Assembly: GCA_012861695.1 (NCBI GenBank)
Contig: JAAOOA010000012.1
Location: 479,001-543,000, forward strand
DNA length: 64,000 nt
DNA from: Trematomus loennbergii
Lineage: Eukaryota; Chordata; Actinopteri; Perciformes; Nototheniidae
Reading direction: 5' to 3'
The notes under the pieces were generated by a model. That model saw only the letters and a program-made list of their open reading frames with translations, had not been told where the DNA came from and made no database searches. Positions 29,804-56,400 of the stretch are shown piece by piece (the stretch's first letter is position 1; each line of letters starts with the position of its first letter). The position numbers were made by a program, and so were the translations under genes.

Positions 29804-32740
29804 ATCCATCAGGATTCCTGTAGGTTAAACACACTCCTTCAGTCATGCATCCTCAGAATCCACATCTGGAGACAATGCAGTGTCATGATTGGCTTTTAAC
29901 TAGGAATTGATGACTGATTTAGTTTGACATTTGGTTCTATGTACGTTTGATAGGACAGAGAATACTTTATTTGTTAACTTTATTAGCTCCCATTTTCACA
30001 TCAATACAGATATCTTTTCAGTATTTCCTAAACATGCTCATATTATTTTATTGAACACATTTGGCGTGATTTTATGATTAATTTTGGTACAAACCCACCT
30101 TTTATACCTCTACTTTCTATAAAAAAATTACCCATAAAACATTGGACAACCCTTAAAACCAATGTCTGTTCTTCCTCAAGTAGGGACATCTGGTGGCAGT
30201 AAGAATGTATTTTTTCTGTAATCCAATTATTTAACACTCAAAAGATCAGATTGTATTAATTGCAAAAACACTAACAATCTTTAAAGATATAAACCTAATT
30301 TGAGTTCATTGGATTTTGTATGTACTGGAAATACATTCAAAAGCCTCACACTGTGCTCCATTTTTTCTTTTGGAAAAGTCATGGAAATGTAACTAAAGTT
30401 GCATCAAATATAATTTATATTTGATCTAATCGCTGAAATAGTAATACTATAATGATAATAAAACTGTATCGTATAGTAATGAAACGTAAAATGGCATTTA
30501 ACTGACGAGGTATTTTGCTGGTGAGAGATTTTAGTTGCTTTAGCTGTAGAAGCTAAGTATGTTTTAGGCACAACATGTTTCATATGCAGACCTTATTTTC
30601 CTGTTCCATGTTCAAATAAACCATTTTCAGTGGTACCGCTGAGAAAGAGTAATTGTTTTGGTCATGGAAAATTAGGTAAAGGTCATGGAGAAGTCATGGA
30701 AAAGTCATTGAAAATCATTAGTGAAAAAGTGTATGAACCCTGTTGTGTAAACAGGAATGTTTTGCATTTAAGAGAATACCTTTCCAGTCATTATTCAAAC
30801 CTCTGCAATATAACTGACGTTAAGCCGTATAATCTGACCACCAGTGTTATATTATACCATAATAGCCTCAAACAGACATTGTTTTTAGAGACATTAGTGA
30901 CCGCTGCCTGTATCTGTGCGTGTGACTGCCTGACTAAGCAAACTATATTTGCATGTTTGTGCTGAGGAATAGCCTTATTTGTTTATTTGCCAGCGATGTA
31001 ATCCGAGCATGGCACGTGAGCTTTTTTAGGACACCCAGAGAGGGACCTTGATTGAACTTAAAGTAAAAGGTGATTTAGAAACTTTCAGAAGCAACCATTT
31101 AAGAGGAATTTCTGGCTAATATTGCTTAAAATGTACAGCTGTAAGACTAATACAAGAGAGGAAACAAAACATTGATCTCTCTTAGTTAGATTTGGATTCA
31201 TCATCAAATCTTTTAATTGATGGGAAGATATAACTATATTAGATGATCAAGTCTGTTCTATATGATTTTTGACGTTAGATGCCTTCATATTTGCCCACTT
31301 TGGCTTCTTATGCTCGTATTGATTCTCTGTGGAGGTAATTCATCAAGTTGCCATCTAGTCTATTCTCAGGCAGTTATAGGCTCTGCTCTCTGCAGCAGAA
31401 AGCTCTCCCTCTGATTGAATCATACACAGACAAATCTCACTTGGCTTATATTTTCTATAACATTACATGATTTACTGTGTGATACATTTAGCTGCCATGC
31501 TACTTTAGAGCCCCATTTTTGGATTCAAAAAACGTCATCCTAGCCTAAGATCTAATATTGATCTGTTTCTAAAGGGTTTTGCATGCTAACATGTATATAT
31601 TCAGCTAATTAAATTCATTAGCATATTTGGGAATATTTAAGGGTCAGTTATCTACAGAACACTTCCAATAATCTTTAATGAGATAGAAATGAGGTGAACC
31701 AAAGTACAGACAGAGATAGGCAGTTGGTGTTATACTTTGGCGGAAACTGTTCCCAGTGAGGTCTGTGGATTACCTGACTACCCAGATCTTTTTCTAGAAA
31801 ACACACATTGCTCTTGATGTTTTCCCCAGCCAGGGGTAGTGGTACCCCAGGGGGTCTTCTGCAGTTTCCTGGCGGTACAATGGCATTTGGGAGTATCTCA
31901 TATACATTGTAACCATACAAATAAATAGTAAGTGTCTGTACGATTGGCAACTGAGCAGAATAGTTGAAAACATAAGCAAATAACAATTAAATGGTTCTAT
32001 TAGCTAAAAAAAGAATAGAAAATTAGTTAAATAATCCAATCGCTATAAAGAAACAGTTAGCTATATGCCAATGTATAAAATGGATAAAACTAACTGCTAA
32101 ATGGCCAATATAGATAAAAGCAATGAATAATTGAATTTTATAATTAGATAGCTAAAAAGAAACAGGTGTCTAGATGGCAGAAATTGATAGTTAAACTTAA
32201 TAGCTCAATGGCTAAAATAGCTATTTTGGTAATGGCTAAACGGTTTAAATTACAAATGTTGAATAAATGGTTTACTAATAAGATAGATAAAAACAGCTAG
32301 CCTAGATAGCAGAAATCCTTTTCCAAGATCAATAAAAAATGTAATGGTTTGGTTGGTAATATCTAAATACTGATACTGGTATACTGCTGTTACCTCATAT
32401 GTAAGTAGCCATCTACATAAGCTAAATTACAAACTTCTTCACCCCCATTACAGACTAATATAACCCTGAAGCCATCTACATACATCGATAAGTACTTATA
32501 AGGGTCTCTAAGCTGATGTAACCGTTTTGCTAAATGTCTTTTTTTGTTTAATCGATCAAACTTCCATTTATTTTGCGTAAGTACAAATAGCTATACTTCA
32601 GGCTGATTAAAGCATGTAATGGTAAATAGATGAATTACAAAAATCTGCTTTAATATGTGTGTTATGTTCAATGAGTTCAAATTATAATGAGTTCCAAATG
32701 TATTACAGAACATAACTTCAGCTGCCGTGTCGTTTTATAG
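29000..32740. other. Probable plastin 5' intron, mostly AT-rich
   Basis: Apart from the (GT)n tract at 29661-29801, the stretch is unremarkable AT-rich DNA. From 31985 to about 32330 it becomes loosely repetitive, with recurring ATGGCTAAA, ATAGCTAAAA and AGATAAAA words. I see no coding exon. Confidence 0.45.
29661..29801. repeat. (GT)n microsatellite
   Basis: This is about 140 bp of GT repeats with scattered GG and TT interruptions (for example near 29742-29748 and 29768). Confidence 0.97.
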
Positions 32741-32748
32741 GTGTCAGC

Positions 32749-48294
<15,546 letters not shown>

Positions 48295-48298
48295 AGGA

Positions 48299-48338
48299 CA
48301 CACACACACGCACACGCACACACACACACCACACACAC

Positions 48339-48402
<64 letters not shown>
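48299..48402. repeat. (CA)n tract in plastin 3' UTR
   Basis: CA repeats start five bases after the TAA stop (48292-48294), with several CC, CG and AA interruptions. The tract would be transcribed in the 3' UTR. Confidence 0.95.
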
Positions 48403-48404
<2 letters not shown>

Positions 48405-48667
48405 TTTTTGCCTGTGTGACTGGATTAGACATGAAGAGATGAGCTGTGTTGTTTAGTTTTTTTAAAGCGGTTATTCTGCATTAAGCCAAAAATAGAAGTA
48501 TCACTTTAGTCGTCTTTTCTGCATTCCGTTGTCAATAATCAATAATGACACCTGTGTATGTTGACACAAACAATAATGATCATGTTTGGGCTCCAAAGGA
48601 CTTTCAATTTTCAAAATGGTTGCAGAATGTTGCAGAAAAGTGAGACTTCTATAACAGCTACCTGGTA

Positions 48668-48673
48668 AATAAA
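48668..48673 (+). promoter_or_regulatory. Candidate plastin polyadenylation signal
   Basis: AATAAA lies 374 bases after the stop codon, followed by a T-rich stretch (GTTTTTTTTATG). Further AATAAA words at about 48858 and 49099 are alternatives. Confidence 0.5.
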
Positions 48674-49953
48674 TATGAGTTTTTTTTATGAATCTCAGTT
48701 TTGCTTTAACTGATTAGTAGTGCCACATTAAAGGAGAACTGCTCATAGTTATGAACATAAGTGTGAATGTGTTTGTCTAGACTGGGTCTGCCCAGTGCAT
48801 TCTGGGAGGGACTCCTGCCCCGCTATGACCCTGTTGAGGGGTAATCCTGTCCATGAAATAAATGAATACATTAAGGTTTTTTTTGTTATGCAAAGGCAGT
48901 GTCACATGGGGATTTTAAGACAATAATCACTTAGACCTCGCAGCCCTGTACATTCTTTTATTTTTTTCTCCCATTACTGTTATTTCTTAAACTGTACTGA
49001 CAGGACTAACATTTCCCCGGCTGCATTGACTTTAATCTCCCCATGTGTCACGCCTCATGATCGTCCTGCTGTATCTCCCAATGTGCCAGCCAAACCAATA
49101 AATGAGCATTAAATGAACCTAAGCCATAAAATGATATTCTTTACTGAATACCTTTTGGCCTTTTTTTATACTCCCAAAGCTGTGCAGGATAATATGAAGT
49201 GCATGTTTTCACACTGGAAGATCTTTAACTCAGTATATTATGAAACAACAAATTGTTTAAAAAAATGCACAAGAACCCTTAAAATGGCTTTATTTGCACC
49301 TTCAAAATTCCCTTAAAACACAACCCTAAAACACTTGATTTGATAATTAGTGAGAATTTATTTTCTAAATTGTGGACATTGCATTTCTAACTTGTCAAAG
49401 CTGCTACTGCTAAATATGAACTCAATACAAAAGAAGACATTATAACAGAAGAGAGCAGCTACATTTCCATGAGCTGTTAAAACTGGTCCATGTTTAAAAT
49501 GTCAGGGAACATGTGTTTGTTGCTGACAAATATTGTTGTCCTAATGTCGCGGGTGCATTTGTGGATATGTTAAAAAGTGATCCAGGTTTGATGCTGCTGA
49601 TGTTCACATTCCACTTTTGTTCAATTTTTTTTGGACACATTTTCGATTGGCCCTCTGGAAAGCCACTGTTGGCAAAATGTTGCTTCACATGATAGCAATA
49701 CTTTTAATACTCAGTGTGTTTGAACAGATCGATTATGTTCAATAAAATAATTTTTCCATACATGTTTGTTCATTTTTGTCACTTTTTGTCTTGACTTGAT
49801 AATTCAATATTAGAGTTATAATGGCCTGTAGATTTACTTCAAAGTATACCATCATTAAAAACAGTTTTTACAATTTGCAGATTAATCCAGAACTTCTCAA
49901 TTAGAGAGAATGAGAATTGCCTCAGCCATTGTTTTTCAAGTTTTTTATTTTAA
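48674..49953. other. Intergenic, no gene recognised
   Basis: The sequence is AT-rich with no exon-like frame. Near 48785-48870 a CCCAGTGCATTCTGGGAGG...CCGCTATGACCCTG block resembles a degenerate SINE tail, but the match is too weak to call. Confidence 0.4.
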
Positions 49954-51361
49954 AGGTCCCATGTCATGGCCATTTCTACTGATCATAATTCCATTGTTGA
50001 GGTATACTAAAATAGATTTATATTGTGCAATTTCCAAACTCACATTGGTTTCTCATACAGCATCTCTGTAAGTATGTGAATTCACCGGTATTCACTCTCT
50101 GTCCTAAACGGCTTGTTGGAGCTCCTGCCCCCCCCTCCCTGTGAGCCCAGTGTGCTCTGATTGGTCGGGAAGTTGCGAGGCTCGTTGCTGCGATCTGCTG
50201 CGAGGAGCGACAGGCTTCCGGGTCGGCGATACAGCGAGAACAAGCGAAACTCATCCTGAGCACACACAAACACTCACAGCCGAAGTAAAAACAATAAGTG
50301 TGGCTTGATATTGAGTAAGAAAAAGGTTTATAACGCTGTGAGAATGGGTCTGCGGAGAGCATTTCTCATTTTCTCCAACTTAGCAGCCCGAAAAACGTTT
50401 ACCCATTTAAACAGTCGTGGTAGATACCTTGTTTGTTTTAAACATCATGAATACACAAACAACAATGAATACTTACAGGTTGTGTACCCGAATCTCCCGC
50501 TGGTCCAAACAAAGTAGGAACAGCATCGTTCTTCAGTGCCCTACGCTGTACATATCCGGCATGAATCGCTGAAAGGTTTGTGAAATGCTGGCAGGAGCCC
50601 CCTAGGGGACATGGAGAATGTATTTGAAAACATTTTTTTTTAGCTCAATGTACTTCCTGGTCAGTTCGGCAACACAGAAACAACAACAATGGAGCGGTTC
50701 ATCGATTTTACTTTGAGCTTGGCCTTAAATATAAAGATATAACATCAGTGCTTGGCAATAGGCACAGGTTTCACATAAGTGAAAGACACCTCAAGAGAAC
50801 ACTCAGAGCGAGGGGACATGCACGTCGCAAAGCATACTCTGAGCTGAGTTATTGACAGATTCGAATTTCGCGGATCAATGAACATAACGTTGTAAAAATA
50901 CAAACAACATGACTTTACAATCATAGCAAGGTAGACAACGAGCTTCAGAGTCGTTTTATCAGAACAGTTCGATACGCCCCGTCATCCGAGCTAAACTTCA
51001 AGAATTGGTCACAATCTGCAGCTGGAGGAGGGAGAGGAGTGCTTAGGGACCGTCTACAAACTGCAACGGGGTTTGGCGAGATCTCGCAAAAGTATTGCGA
51101 TATCTCGCAAAACCTTTTTTTCTTTTTTTTCAAATAATTTTTTTTTCCTTCTCCATGTCCCCTAGGGGGCTCCGTAGTATTCACATGTCACAGTGCCCAG
51201 GAAGTAAACAATGGAAAATGAGAAATCTCCAACGAGGCGTTTTGGGGCAGCATAGACTGTTAGAGTTTTACTCGCTACAGGGTGTACTTTGAGGGTTTTT
51301 GACTCTGCAGACCGTTTACATGCATAACAACCTTCATAACACATGACATGACATGGGCCCT
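49954..51361 (+). mobile_element. TTAA-flanked element, family E (1408 bp), with transposase-like remnant
   Basis: TTAA lies at 49950-49953 and 51362-51365. The ends AGGTCCCATGTCATGG and CATGACATGGGCCCT are inverted repeats. A second inverted pair lies inside (CCCCTAGGGGACATGGAGAA near 50598 and TTCTCCATGTCCCCTAGGGG near 51150). Between these inner ends is a short helix-turn-helix-like coding fragment, so the structure may be one element nested within another. Confidence 0.8.
50706..50852 (+). pseudogene. Remnant of a transposase/integrase-like HTH region
   Basis: A 49-codon open stretch reads FYFELGLKYKDITSVLG, then HISERHLKRTLRARGHARRK and AYSELSY before a TGA. From memory it resembles the N-terminal DNA-binding part of an integrase-core-domain protein repeated in teleost genomes (ELGLKYKDI...ISERHLKRIL...RRR.YSDL). 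The catalytic domain is absent. The family label needs a profile search. Confidence 0.55.
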
Positions 51362-51365
51362 TTAA

Positions 51366-51667
51366 TGTGATAAAAACTGAGTATTTTACATACTTCAAAA
51401 TCTACAATCTCCCTTACCTTTTTTGCTATACACCAATGTATGTGGTAAATATGGCTGCTAGGCAGAATCAGCCCGCTGTGCTGAGCAGCAACAGAGACGG
51501 ATCGGCTGGGTTGATAAGGGAAAGAAGGCTGTTGCCATGTCAACAGTGTGGTTGATATGACATAATGATGGTGGTGTAGATAGTTGCAGTCTTAAGAGGC
51601 AGCTGTTGAGCTTAAGGGATGTGTCCTGGCTCTAATCCACCAATTATTTGTGCCATTCAATCTTAAA
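51366..51667. other. Spacer, nothing recognised
   Basis: About 300 bases between the family E element and the minisatellite. No gene, RNA or known repeat was recognised. Confidence 0.4.
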
Positions 51668-52658
51668 CCCAGATCCAGGCTTTTTCTACCAAGATCTGGC
51701 CTTTTCTACCCAGATGTGTTCTTATTCTACCAAGATCTAGTCGTTTTCTACCAAAATCTTGATATTTTTACTAAGATTCGGTCTATTCTTCCAAGATCTG
51801 GCATTATCGTTTACATTTTACCGACATCCATTCTAATTCCTCCAAGATGCTGTCGTCTTCTACCCAGATCTATTATTTTTCAACCAAAATCTTGCTTTTC
51901 TATAAATACTGTCCTATTTTACAAGATCCTATATTTTCGAACACAACTCTTCCTCTTTCCATGTAGATACAGTCTTATTCTAACAATATGTCTTATTTTC
52001 CAAGATCCAGTCTAATTCTACTAAGATATGACCTCTTTAACCCAAATATGGTCTTTATTTTTACCAAGATCCATTCTAATTCCTCCAAGTTACAGTTGTC
52101 TTCCACCCAGATCTAGTCTTTTTCTACCAATATACGACCCTTTTTACCCAGATACAGTGTTATTATATCCAGATTTCTCCTTATTTCTCAGGGATGCAGA
52201 TGTTTTCTATCCAGATCTGGCCATATTCTACCAAGATCCAGTCTTTTTTAACCAAAATCTGTCCCTTTCTACCAAGATCCAGTCTTTATTAACCAAAATC
52301 TGACCCTTTCTACCTAGATAACATCCTTTTTCTACCAAGATACGGTGTTATCTACCAAAACCTTTGCCTTTTTTTTACCCAGATACGGTCTTGTTGTACC
52401 CAGATAGGACCGTCTTTTACCCGGATCAGGTCTAATTATACCCAGATACAATCTTTTTCTACCTAAATCTTGCCTTTTCTACCCAGAAAACATCTGTATC
52501 TATGAAGATTTGGTGTCCTCTACCCATTTCCGGTCATCTTCAACCCAAAATCATCTCCTACCAAGATTTTCTCTACCCGGATCCATCCATCTTCTATCTG
52601 TCAATACAATATATTTGGATCTTATCTTCTTTTACCTAGATCCGTTCTATTTCTAGTA
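51668..52658. repeat. Degenerate 21-bp minisatellite, about 1 kb
   Basis: A unit close to CTACCAAGATCTGGTCTTTT recurs throughout with substitutions and small indels. Clear units start near 51687, 51707, 51728 and 51749. CTACCAAGAT, CTACCCAGAT and CTACCAAAAT are the main variants. One strand reads through as open frame with phased YQDL/LPRS-type repeats, but frames shift between blocks, so I do not call it coding. Confidence 0.85.
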
Positions 52659-53424
52659 ACCTTAATAAAACATGTCTCAATTTCACGTGTGCAGGTGTGT
52701 GTATAAAAGCACTCCTCTTTCAGTAATCAGGAGAATACATGGACACAAAGACACACTTGTGTTTCAGAAGCCACTTCAAACAAGGTTCTTGAATATAGAT
52801 GAGCTCTCTGGTGAACAGCAACACACACGACACACAATTTGCAATTTAAAGGATGCTTTTGTCGTTAGCCATGTGATCTTCCCTTTGATAGGTTGCTTTT
52901 GTTCTCTCCATCACCCATCCAATCCTTCATATTTGTCAGTCCTTCATGATTAATGTCTCGTGAATCTCACTAAATGGATAGAGATGGGTTGCAGATGAAA
53001 CACAGACGTGAACATAACTGAGGGATTGATGAGCTAACGTTGGGATATCTGGACATTTATCAGGTTTGTTGACTTCGGTTTCTCCCTCTTATGATGTGTT
53101 GTCATAATTACTTTACAGCTTGTTGCTATGCTATGTGGTTTCCATGGTGATGCCTAATATGGGATGACCTCATACTGGATGACCTTCCTTTTCTGACTGT
53201 GGGTCCATCATTGCATTAGTGTGTGCTGCTTAGTGAGTTGAGTGTGTGTTTGGCAGTCAGCGTGAGCCTCTGTAATGTAAATGTATGTTTGGTAGCTTGC
53301 ATTGAGAGTGTTATGAGAGTGTTTGTGTATGTTGAGTTGACGTTTTAGTTTTAATTTGTAGTTTTATGTTGGCATGTCTGTCAGTGGTGAGAATGGAAAT
53401 GAATTGAGACTTGCTGTGTGCAGG
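52659..53424. other. Upstream region of the CNG channel gene
   Basis: No coding exon was recognised here. The start-codon exon of the channel gene begins at 53424 after a TGTGTGCAG acceptor with no 5' UTR beyond one base, so an untranslated exon must lie upstream. I cannot place it. Confidence 0.4.
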
Positions 53425-56400
53425 ATGACAGGTCCAGTGCAGGATTCACACAGGCTGTCTGTGAAAACATGGACAGAGGACGAGAGTGAGCGAGCTGACA
53501 GCACACTCAGCAGGTACACACACACACACACACCACACATACACACACACACACACATTTTTATAGTGCCGATATTCGTAAATCGAGTGTTAGCTTACTC
53601 GTCCTGAACTACAGATACTTGAGATAAAAAAAACAATTGTATGAAAGTTTATGAAACGCTACTATGAGAAAATACATGTCATTTTCCAATTTAAATTTCC
53701 CCTTTGGAGAATTAAAGCTTTATGTAGGAAAGCCAAGTAAAATATTTTAATTATAATATAATTATTAAAGTCATATCTGAATTGTTTTTAATCCTGTGTT
53801 TATTACCTTAAAGCGGACCAAAGATAACAATAAGGTTTTATGTATTTTGTCAATGATAGATATTTGCTTTAACATTACATGACAAATTGAATGCCAATAA
53901 TTCATGTATTTTAGCAATGGGAAAAACCAAATGTGTAATTTGATAGTTGTTACTTCAAAACCTATGGAATACCACCAGAATGTACGGTTCCGTTAGCTCT
54001 GCAGAGCTCAAATCAATGTCTTGGTTTCATGGCCCTAAAACCTTTTGTTGGTTCAGTCTCACTTTTATCAAACCCACAGCTGCAGGAAGCTGCTTTCAGC
54101 AAATAAAACTCAGATAAACAACTGTATGCTACTTGCTCCGCACCAAACAGCACACAGACAAGTTAGCCCCTAGCTAATGAACAAAGCTTAGCAGTTAGCC
54201 GCTAAGCAGCCACTTTTCTTTTCTAAGCAGTCGGTGGTTACTAAAGCAGCACTAAAAGGCGAGTTATGTTATTGTTTACTTGTGTGAAGAAGAAGATACT
54301 TGTCACTAATAATATATGTCTATGTATTTGTTATGTGTGTAGAGCACAGTCAATGTGTGATGACACTTCTTCGGAGCTTCAGAGAATGGCGGCCATTGAA
54401 AGAAGAGACATTCATTCCCAGAATTCCTTGCAAGGGCGAGGTGCTCTATCCAGGTAGGACAGCTGATGAGTAAGATGAATTTGACAAGTTCAGTTTTTAA
54501 ATATTCAAATAGATGTATTTAGATCTGATCTATTTCCTGTGAGCGATAATGTTAAATATTCGAAAATAGTACATTATTGGTGCCATTTACTATAAATGTA
54601 ACATTTGGTCTTCAGGATAGTGAGTATGGTGATGACTCTGAGAGAATGGCCCATAAGAGTTTGGCTGACGGAGCGTCCCGATTCCTTCTTGGAGCGTTTC
54701 AGAGGCCCGGCCAACACGGACGAACAAGCCCCGCCCAGCAGGTTCAGCCACAGCCAAAATGGCTCTGATGCAGATCATGAAATCAGACGCTCCAGACGCA
54801 TGTAAGACAACAAGAAATATTTTTAAATGCCTAAAAATAAAACATTACCTGAAACTTACGTGCTTAAACCTTTGAATTTTCTTTTCTCTTCTCTGCCAGG
54901 AGGAGGAAGTGTAAAGTGGAGGTCTTATCACCATCTGATGACGCCTACTACCACTGGCTGATTGTGATTGGTGCTGCTGTTTTTTATAACTGGACCCTAC
55001 TGGTTGTCAGGTTGGGAAATATTACCGTGCCAATACAACGATACCTTTCTCAGTTCTAGTACTACTGTGTATCTTTCTTAGAGATTCCACTGACTAGAAA
55101 TACTATAACAACTATTAGAGTTCCAGTAATGCAGAAAACATGGACGTCATTATTTTAATATCTCTGAAAAGATGATCAGACACTTGAATTTGGGATAACA
55201 GTTGGCTTTTTTTTTGCCAGTCTGTGGTGTGAGAAATCCATTAGTATGGCTTTGAAGGAGGAATTGGCAAAGACAGTAGTGTATAAACAAACTGTGAGAA
55301 GCACCACTTCTGATACAAACTGGCTGACACACACATGCTCCTAAAATATATTTAAAGGTGCAATAATTAATATTTTATATCAAACAAATTACTGCGTAAA
55401 TAAAAGCGTAAAAAAAAGAGATAGTCGGCAAAGGAGACCTCCGCCTGTGTCTTAACTCGCTATGTGAACCAAAGTTAAAGGGGACCTATCATGCAAAATG
55501 CACTTTTGTACGTCTTTTATACATGAATATGTGTCCCCGGTGTTCCAGGGAACTCACCAAGTGTCAGAAAACACAACCCTCTCTATTTTCCTCCATACCC
55601 AAATCTCTAAAAACGGGGCTGCAACGGATCTGATAAAAACTGATCCAGATTTGAACACTTCTATGACGTCACAGAAGTGGCGCTACGGCTATTGGGCCAA
55701 CTCTCCACCTATCAGGGGAATGTGGGGTTGGGCCACGGCCGGCCATTGCCGCTCGAAAGCGCTGGAGACGCTGTAGTACATATGCCAGGCCTGTAAGTGC
55801 GCTGTAGTCTGCCACAAAAGCAGTGAAGAATACTTCCCGCACATGGTTGCCATGGTTTCCCTTCTGTTTATTCTCCACTGTGGCTTTTTTTCTCCCTCCC
55901 CGAGGCAACCGTTTGCTCCTGCTGCTGTAATTCAATGCAATCCCTCCCCGTCAAGGCAAGCACTGTAATTCTCTCCGGTTAGTCCACCAGCAGATGACAA
56001 ACACCCACCTCTCCGCCTCTTCCAAGGAACGAGGGGACCGTGCGCAGAGTTTCAGTTAGGTTTTCTTTCGCCGGTCAAGATGTCCGTTAAAGTTTAAATC
56101 TACGGACAAAATTAGAAAAGTGCCGGTCAAAGGTCTTCTTTGTTATTTATTGAGCTTTAAAACAAATGAATAACGACTCTATATAATAATATAATAAAAC
56201 ACGGAGGACGGAGATCTCTTTTTCTCTCCCCCTCTTCTGACTTGATCAGAGCACGCTCCCCTCTCCTGCAGGGGGGCGTGGTCAGCTGCAGCTCACAGAA
56301 TCAGCCCCCTGCAAAAATAGGGCTGGAGAACAGCAAATAGAGTGAAATGAGGCATGGCTAAAATGCATGATCTGTTTGGTATTTTGAAAACAGAAACGTA

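Noticed and set aside
51650..52303. Long open stretch over the minisatellite that might encode a repetitive protein
   Set aside because: Frames shift between blocks, there is no start or splice context, and the unit divergence shows no codon bias.
55498..55935. Repeated open frames at 33.7, 55.5 and 60.5 kb encoding [16 protein letters not shown] and similar
   Set aside because: They are identical because they lie inside copies of the family A MITE. There is no splice context or known protein, and they are not genes.
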